Assembly (NCBI GenBank): GCA_029582265.1
Contig: CM055819.1
Location: forward strand, 28,843,064-28,907,063
DNA length: 64,000 nucleotides
Source: Zoroaster sp. YZ-2022
Taxonomy: Eukaryota; Echinodermata; Asteroidea; Forcipulatida; Zoroasteridae
Direction of reading: 5' to 3'
Shown here one piece after another: positions 57,244 to 64,000 of this stretch; within the stretch, counting starts at the first letter, position 1; every line of letters starts with the position of its first letter. The translations under genes and the position numbers were made by a program. The notes under the pieces were generated by a model. The model saw only the letters and a program-made list of their open reading frames with translations, searched no databases and had not been told where the DNA came from.

Positions 57244-57899
57244 CAGTCAAACAATTGGATGTTTCCACCAAGCAGCTGTTTTGTTCTTCCTTCAGTCATT
57301 GCTCTCTGCAACTGAACTGTTTGAAAATCATCGCATTCAAGCATCGTAGGTTTTGGACAGTAAAGAGCCGTCAATCCCATAGCCTTTGGGTTGTAATCGA
57401 TCATACACAGCTCCGATGACGTCATATTTCTTAAAAGGTAACACACAGTCGTTTCAGTTACCTGTTTAGCCAAAGTAGTCCTGTTCTTACCAGAAAACTT
57501 TCCGAACCAGAAAACTCGTTTTTCTATTGGCCAATAGTTCTTGCGTAGCCATTTTGTAGCCTCGCTTGGAGCTGCTAGTGTCATGTGAACGTAAGCAGTC
57601 CCCTCCCATCCAGCGTAAAAGAATACACTGTAAGTACCGTTATTATAGTCCACAATCCTCCCAGCAGTGCGCCCTCCCTTGGTCGGGTAAGCACCAGTAT
57701 CACTTGTTAAAATCGTAAACCAGAAATCACCACCACTGGTTTTATTCCTGCCTTGAGAATCTTTAGCTTGGATGACAAAATGTGCGGTGTCACCGACGTG
57801 GACTTCCCTATTGAGGAGTCTGTATGTTGAGTTGAGGGCGCTAGTCAGACCAGTGTCAATTGTTGGTTGAAGAGTGGATATCAGCTGCAGCACTGACAG
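57244..57899 (-). CDS. NXPE family member, large internal exon (N-terminal Ig/filamin-like domain)
   Basis: The exon is bounded by an acceptor 'gcttatttatattag' (before 57899) and the strong donor ctg|gtaagt (after 57244). It encodes YRLLNREVHVGDTAHFVIQA, KDSQGRNKTSGGDFWFTIL, GRIVDYNNGTYSVFFYAGW, GTAYVHMTLAAPSEATKWL, VFWFGKF and MGLTALYCPKP, the ordered hallmarks of the NXPE/neurexophilin-like N-terminal domain. Potential N-glycosylation sites include NKT, NGT, NRT and NMT, as expected for a secretory-pathway protein. It starts in phase 0 and ends after two bases of a codon. With the other exons the model gives about 500 residues, close to the family size. The region 57245-57899 has no internal stop. 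Confidence 0.87.
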
Positions 57900-58554
57900 C
57901 TAATATAAATAAGCAAGGATATCATAACCATTAGACTCGTGATAGGCGAGTGTACATTCAATACAAGAAAATTGACAAGAACTGCCGAAGGCAGCCGTTA
58001 TGCCGTGTCAACGAAATCCAATAGAAAACCCACATAGTTTGATGGAACGCAACACGTGCCGTGCACTGTGTTACGGGTTGCCGCGTGGAACTAAAGGCTA
58101 TCAAACCTCGAGTCCGAGTCCCGAGACATGTGGGTCGTTTCCGAGTCCGAGTCACACAAGTCTGACAGATTATACCATCGTACAGACATATTTCGTTGTA
58201 TAATTTAATGTGAAAATAGTGAGAAAAATATAGAAGGTACCCCGAATTTCACAAGACAACCATCTCTTTTATGACTACTATTACTAATCTTGCAGTAAAT
58301 ATTTAAAAATAAAGCGCAAGGTTTGAAAGAAGATTGAAACATTATGAACAGCATTTTTATATTCATGTATACCAAATCTGCCAAAACTAGGGTGTTAAAA
58401 TAACACCATTGGTATCAACCTTAGTATGCCATGGTATTTAAACAGCACTGACCCCTTGTAGAACGTTGACATTGAAAAAAGCTAGGAAATTACGCCTCCA
58501 CACTATAAAAACCCCACCCGGTCTGGATCCTTGACTCCACACCTTCCTACGTAC

Positions 58555-58623
58555 CTGATTATGTTCCTTTTTGAGAGCATCTCGATCAGGATATCGGTTG
58601 AGTTTTCCAGGAGAAAAATACCA
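58555..58623 (-). CDS. NXPE family member, probable 69-bp upstream exon
   Basis: A short exon candidate with textbook boundaries: acceptor catgttctctttgcag before 58623 and donor cag|gtacgt after 58555. It is 69 bp, phase 0 at both ends, and reads WYFSPGKLNRYPDRDALKKE then HNQ. That frame joins in phase with the large exon starting at 57899 (LSVLQLIST). A second frame is also open, but it would not join in phase. No database similarity is claimed; support is splice-site quality, phase and position. The signal-peptide exon is not identified. A hydrophobic frame at 59194-59355 (ATG, then CKTVVLCCCLALNYC) is a weak candidate, but its only nearby GT does not match the phase. Confidence 0.55.
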
Positions 58624-60103
58624 CTGCAAAGAGAACATGACGTCACAGGGTGTGTTTTGGTGGTCGTGATGTACAGAAACATGTTTCTGACGTCAAGTGA
58701 AAACGCAAAAAGCGTGACGAGCTGTACATTAACACCCAAGGGAAAGATGCCACACATGTCTCTTCGTGAAACAAGGCAATTATTGAGATATCAGTTCCTT
58801 GCATAACTTTACAATTTAGCATGTTTTGTCTGGGGCAAAATCGTGAACAAATTGAAATCGGAAATAATTATCATATACCGGTATGTCTATTAGATATTTC
58901 ATCCATTCATGAACACGGTGACGACATTATGTACATTATAAGGTCATGACAAACACGATCATGGTGCAATTTTAAATTCAAGGCTTGGTTTATGTTTTTA
59001 CAACTAAACTCACGATAACACGCCAAACAGTTTCTGGTCACACACACCAAAAACGCACCCCTTATAATGAGTAATACGAAACAGCATCGTTTTATAGTCC
59101 ATTTCCCAGCTTATTTTCGGTACCCTCTAGATGGAGGGACTATACTCATGAAAATAACAACAAATTATGATAAACTTGCTGAAACGGTATAGCTTAAATG
59201 CCAAGCATCGTCCAATAAAACACTTCGACTGTTTGGTGAGTACTACCAGACGTAGCCTCAAAAGTTCCCATGTTATTACACGCAGTACAATAATTAAGAG
59301 CTAAACAGCAACATAGAACAACCGTTTTACATGTTATGAAATCAGAATAAGTCATGCAGTTATCATCTAGACAAGCCGAGAAAATCCGTCTTTGGGAAGC
59401 AAATTCCAAAGTTTCACAAGTTTCACCTCTCTTAGAAAATATTACGGGGTTTGTGTTTTGGAACATAAAGCAACAAATTCGGGTCAGCTTATCTGGAAGG
59501 ACACATTTTGTCGTATTAGGAAAATACGATAGACTTGTATAAGGTGACGCTTTATGTTGAAACTAGGGCCTTTTCGTTTTCAACGACGTCACTGACGGAA
59601 AAATAAATAAGTGATATTCATGATTAAAACGTAAAATATAATCCGAAACATTGATAATAAATGATCAATTCCAAATGTTTGCATTTAGTTGTTGATCAAA
59701 AAACAAAATATTAATCTCTTGTCACAGGGCGGATCCTGGACGGTGCAAGCAGTACAGAACAAAGAAGGGGCGGACGCCACACCCAGATGTTCATCCTGAG
59801 GTAAAAGACTACATTGGACACACAGCTTATTTTCTTATCAATTCTTGTAAGTTTTTTAAAAGTTGATATAGATACCTCCCAAATGCATATATATTCCCTT
59901 TGAATTAATATGAAATATATTATTTTATTTTGGATGAAATTAATACCCTCACATAAAAATCTCAAAAAAGTATCAAGGGGTTAAGAAAGACGGTCCTAAA
60001 CATAAGCATTACGTCTTCAAACGCAAAAATATCATCATTTAACCCTTAAAAACGGGCTGATTTTTGTTAAACTATGAAATATGTATCCTACTAACATAAT
60101 TTA
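58624..60103. other. No firm gene; possible upstream NXPE sequence
   Basis: No assigned feature. The 5' end of the NXPE gene should lie here or beyond. The hydrophobic minus-strand frame at about 59194-59355 is the only signal-peptide-like candidate, and it is unproven. Confidence 0.35.
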
Positions 60104-60784
60104 AATAATAATAATAATAATAATAATAATAAAGATTTTTAGCGCGCACATATCCACCCTGCTGGGCGCTCAAGTCGCGGAAACAAAGAAAAAACATTAA
60201 TACAAACAATATACAATGATAGCATAGGGAAAACAATTATGTACCGAGATACATGTACCTACAATGCAATTACAAAATATACATCATCTTTGAAGAGTTG
60301 TGACATAAGATGAGTTTTAAGCATCGACTTGAATCTGGTTATACTATGACAAGATTTGAGTTTAGTTGGAAGATGATTCCAGAGTCTCGGAGCTGCGACA
60401 GAAAACGACCTATCACCCCAGTTCCGTTTTGAAGTTGGTTCCTTTAGGAGTGACATGTTGCTGGAGCGCAAATTGCGTGATGGAGTGTAGACTTTAAGCA
60501 GTTCAGAAATATAAATTGGAGCAATGTTATTAAAAGATTTGTGAACAATTAGCATAAGTTTAAAAACAATTCTCTGCGAAACAGGAAGCCAGTGCAGTTC
60601 TTTCAAGATTGGCGTGATATGGCATGACTTTCTGGACAAAGTCACAACACCAGCTGCTGTGTTTTGTATGTGCTGAAGGCGAGATATTTGATTCTGCGGG
60701 AGACCGTAAAGGAGAGCATTCCCGTTATCGAGCCGTGATGTGACAAACGCACGTATAATTTGTTCAGCAGCACTTTTATTCAAG
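60104..60784 (-). mobile_element. 5'-truncated LINE, 3' end with RT C-terminus
   Basis: The minus-strand frame 60259-60783 (174 residues) reads AAEQIIRAFVTSRLDNGNAL, LYGLPQNQISRLQHIQNTAA, LKELHWLPVSQRIVFKLMLI, SELLKVYTPSRNLRSS, WGDRSFSVAAPRLWNHLPTK and FKSMLKTHLMSQLF. This is the conserved C-terminal segment of CR1/L2-type LINE polymerases. A short 3' UTR follows with 'cgcgacttgagcgcccagca', 'gggtggatatgtgcgc' and an (ATT)n tail at 60104-60131. The frame is intact over this fragment. The 5' break at about 60784 lies next to the gypsy element's 3' end, which suggests insertion at or into that element. Confidence 0.88.
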
Positions 60785-60882
60785 TGTCACGGGTATTTCC
60801 TTTAAAAGGGACTCCCGCTCTCCCCTTCTAAAATCATGGCGTCCCGACATGGCACGAATAATATTTCATACAAATTAAATTA

Positions 60883-62015
60883 TACTGGCAAAAGGCAAGA
60901 TTGGAACAATGCCAAGCTTTGCTTTTGAATAGCAAAATGCTCTTCTAATAATTTAGCTTCTGACAATCCCAGCCGACCATACCCAAAGCGATCTGGTGGT
61001 CGTCTTTGACGAAGGGGTCTCCGACGTCTTACTAGAGTTGGGGGACTTCCACTGGTTGACTCTTCCGACGACGTAGGACTGTCTCAGTCGATTTTGTCTC
61101 TGTGAGGGGAATGGGGACTACTTCCTGTTGTTGGTCAGGGGCATCAACTGCATTGGGGGTCATGTCCGACATTATGCCCTCCTCAGAGTCCATCGGTTCA
61201 TCATCTGGGGTTATATGGCCTGTAAGGGGCTCAGCTGGGTGGAATTCAGGGGCATCTGGATTTAGCGGTCCAATGGGTAAAATCCTCTCACCACTGGAAC
61301 TTGCATGTCCGATCGATCTCCTTGGGGCTGGCACTGGGCGAGTCCTACCCTGAATCACCACTACCGGTAAAGATAAGTCTGACTCTGAGCTGTGACCCCA
61401 ACACTGCGGTACATCAAGTGGGTCATTTCCCCTCAGATATCGTCGTGGGGAGGCCCTGGGACGCGGCTTAGGAACATCTAATGAAGGAGATGGCTCAGGG
61501 GCATCGGGAAGAAACCCACATGGGAGGAGCATATTTCGATGAAGAGTGCGGTCTCGGCCACTGCCATCTTCAGGTCGTACTACGTACACAGGCATGTCAT
61601 TACCGATGCGCTTCACGACCTTGTACGTTGCAGTTGTCCAGCGGTCTGCCAACTTGTGCTTACCAGTGAGGCCGACATTCTTCACCAGTACCCGGTCACC
61701 AGCTGATAATGCTTGATCCCGGACTCTTCTGTCATATCTCTCCTTGTGGTAATTTGCGGCTTTCTCCGCTCGGGCTGCAGCAAGTTGATGAGCGCGTTGC
61801 AGTCTGTCACGTAGATCATGAACATACTTATGATGAGATGTGGCCTTATTGGGGTAGTTGGTAACACCGAATTGTAGATCAATCGGCAGGCGGGGTTCTC
61901 GGCCAAACATCAGTGAATACGGGGACACCCCAGTGGCGTCATTCTTGGTACAATTATAAGCATGAACCAAGGGTTTGACGTAGAGACGCCACTGGTGTTT
62001 CTTCTCTTCATCCAA
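60883..62015 (-). pseudogene. Gypsy integrase C-terminal part and tail
   Basis: After an apparent 1-bp loss near 62018, the next frame continues the integrase: [46 protein letters not shown], then a chromodomain-less GPY/F-like region (DRVLVKNVGLTGKHKLADRW, VYVVRPEDG). A long Pro/Ser/Arg-rich tail runs to a stop at 61032. A second shift near 61060 would extend the reading through RRRRPLRQRRPPDRFGYGRL to a stop near 60883. The arginine-rich end is a common gypsy pol terminus. No envelope-like gene is seen. Confidence 0.82.
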
Positions 62016-64000
62016 GGTATACCAATGAGTGTTTGGTTGAAACGCTCAACCTGACCATTCCCCTGTGGATGATATGGTGTTGTGCGTGATTTTCGGATCC
62101 CAGCAAGTTGACACAGCTCCTGGATAAGGCTTGCCTCAAAGTCACGCCCTTGGTCAGAATGAAGACGCTCTGGGAAGCCATAGTGGATGAAGAATTCTTC
62201 CCAGAGTACCTTGGCCACCGTCCTCGCCTTCTGATCCTTGGTCGGGAAGGCCTGGGCATACCTGGTAAAATGATCCGTTATCACTAGGATATCCTTGGTA
62301 TTGCGGTTGTCCGGCTCAAGTGACAGGAAGTCCATGCAAACTAGTTCCATTGGGTGCGTCGTCTTTATGGAGACTGATGGGGCTCTCCTCAACATCTTCC
62401 TCTTCCTACGTAGACATCGGGGGCATTGCTCTTCTAAGTCAGCAGCCATCCTGGGCCAGTAGAAACGAGCTCGTGCCAGATCAAGGGTTCGTTCATACCC
62501 TAAGTGACCGACCTGGTCATGCACCCCTTCAAAGGCAAGGTGGCGCTGACTCATGGGCAGAACTAACTGGCGTTTAGGAGGTTCCCCATGACTCGCACTG
62601 TCGCGGTACAGAACCCCATCTTCAAGTTTTAAGTGTTCCCTCTGGCGGAGGAGAATCCTTTGTCCATCAGTCAGGGCTTTGCGTTCCGTCGCAGTAGGGT
62701 GTTGTCCTGTCTTCAGGCACTCAGTCATGTACCTGATATCCTCGTCGGCTTGTTGCAAGTCAACCCAGTCACTCGGGGTTAGACCTGGGAGTGAATCTTG
62801 GCCGGGCCACGTGACTCCGGTGAGAACATCAGGTACTGCACTCGATGAGTCGGTGAGCGTTTCAAGCAAGGTACATGTCGTATACTGGCAAATTGCTGCT
62901 ACACTCGATTCATCTAGTCTGACGTCCGCATCACCGGGGACTCTCTCTCTCAACTGTCGAATTCGTTCATCATTTCCCATAGCTTCAGCATCAGTAGTGG
63001 GGAATGCCTGAGGGCGTCGTGATAACCCATCGGCATCTGCGTTCTTCTTCCCAGACCTGTACTGTATGCTGAAGTCATAATTAACCAAGGCTGCTAACCA
63101 ACGCTGCCCAGTCGCATCAAGTCGAGCGGACGTTAGAATATAGGTCAGAGGGTTGTTGTCGGTGAGAACCTTAAATTGACTGCCATAAAGGTAATCATGA
63201 AACTTCTCAGTGACTGACCACTTCAACGCCAGAAACTCTAACTTGTGCGCTGGGTAGTTCTGTTCGCTGCGTGAGAGTCCCCGACTTGCATAAGCAATGA
63301 CTTTCATCTTGCCATCTTGCTCTTGGTAGAGTGCTGCACCAAGGCCAGTCAAGCTCGCATCCGTGTGAAGAAAGAAAGGAGAGCTGTAATCAACAAACCC
63401 GAGGACTGGAGCTGTTGTTAACTTCCCAATTAAGTCTTCAAACGCAGCTTGACATGCCGGCGTCCACAGGCTACCAAATGGTTCCGTTGCACTACGAACT
63501 AGGGTCTTCTTCCGTTTACGCCCCTTCGAGAATCTTCGCTTTGTCAAGTCACAGCCAGCGGTGAGTTGGTTTACAAATCTCCTGTAGTACCCGGTGAATC
63601 CAAGAAATGACTTCAACTCCCGAGCATTTGCTGGAATTGGCCATGACTTAACAGAGCTGATCTTGTCGGGGTCAGTGTTTACTCCGTCTTTTGAAACGAC
63701 GTGACCAAGACACTTGACAGACGACTGAAAGAACTGGCATTTGCTAGGGTTAAGTTTTAAGCCAAATTCCTTTAACCTGTCCAGTACCTTGGTCAGCCGT
63801 TCCTCATGTTCTTCAACTGTACGAGAAAATACAAGTAGATCATCAAGGTACACCATTACCTCCATAAGATTCAGTTCGCCCATACACTTCTCCATTAATC
63901 TTTGGAAAGTAGCTGGGGCATTTGTGATTCCCTGAGGCATTCGGTTAAATTAAAAAAAGCCAAGAGGGCACCAAAATGCCGTTTTCGCCTTGTCCGCCTC
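61910..64000 (-). pseudogene. Gypsy pol: RT, RNase H, integrase core
   Basis: The open frame starts at 63940 ([16 protein letters not shown]). Upstream bases continue the RT palm in frame (ADKAKTAF...FNRMPQG) but with a TAA at 63950-63952 where the family has a sense codon. Domains in order: RT catalytic [11 protein letters not shown] (about residue 31); RT thumb; RNase H ([46 protein letters not shown]); integrase zinc finger (H...H, CPRCLRRK); integrase core with the first Asp in VCMDFLSLE, the second in [10 protein letters not shown] and the catalytic Glu in [12 protein letters not shown]. All catalytic acids are present. The frame breaks just after NQTLIG near 62018. Confidence 0.9.

Larger units (their letters stand above)
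60785..64000 (-). mobile_element. Ty3/gypsy LTR retrotransposon pol region, runs off window
   Basis: From 64000 downward on the minus strand: RT, RNase H, integrase and a long basic C-terminal tail, the gypsy order (integrase after RNase H). Gag and protease are beyond the window. A purine-rich stretch (minus sense agaaggggagagcgggag, about 60813-60830) after the coding end may be the polypurine tract. The LTR itself appears to be replaced or cut by the LINE fragment. At least one nonsense codon and two frameshifts disrupt pol. Confidence 0.88.

Noticed and set aside
59194..59466. Signal-peptide exon of the NXPE gene
   Set aside because: The hydrophobic stretch is suggestive, but the only nearby donor-like GT (ctg|gtagta) would not join the 58623 exon in frame; kept only as a weak candidate.

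Overview
This is eukaryotic, almost certainly metazoan, DNA. It has AT-rich non-coding sequence, GT-AG exons, tRNA-derived SINEs, LINE fragments, LTR retroelements and many short inverted-repeat DNA transposons. The SINEs carry a central block read as 'tgtccttgagcaagacac' and ATT-rich tails. I associate this style with echinoderm and related marine deuterostome genomes, so an echinoderm is my best guess; that is inference from memory, not a search. No bacterial operon, CRISPR array, rRNA or intact tRNA gene was found.

Layout. 1-4802 (minus strand): decayed Pao/BEL retrotransposon cut by the window edge. 4.8-15.4 kb: non-coding DNA with several minisatellites (45-bp array at 7.2 kb, pyrimidine-only tract at 11.5 kb, 24-bp array at 12.6 kb), a hairpin-headed repeat at 7.55 kb and a SINE. 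15.4-17.4 kb: LINE endonuclease pseudogene and two SINEs. About 17.6-36.8 kb: a large tandem array. Seven near-identical monomers of about 2.05 kb each contain the same 0.81-0.83 kb inverted-repeat element; diverged monomers at the right edge lack it and so preserve empty target sites. 36.8-41.8 kb: an inverted pair of LINE-like 3' ends, a hairpin MITE, a decayed integrase-type transposase flanked by oppositely oriented 22-bp repeat arrays, a 500-N gap and a solo LTR. 42.1-43.4 kb: Harbinger-like transposon with a Myb/SANT-like pseudogene. 44.5-50.7 kb: nested hAT MITEs, a duplicated LINE tail, further MITEs and tandem repeats. 52.3-58.7 kb (minus strand): the only convincing host gene, an NXPE-family gene read as three exons with introns full of MITEs and SINEs. 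60.1-64.0 kb (minus strand): LINE 3' end abutting a Ty3/gypsy pol pseudogene that runs off the window.

How it fits together. The window is mainly a stack of mobile-element insertions. Their order can often be read from target-site duplications (TSDs) and from paralogous empty sites inside the window. The LINE and several SINEs share a 3' tail, which suggests the LINE lineage mobilises the SINEs. All large retroelement ORFs carry stops or frameshifts. Either they are dead copies or the assembly has residual single-base errors; homopolymer length differences between array copies make the second possibility real.
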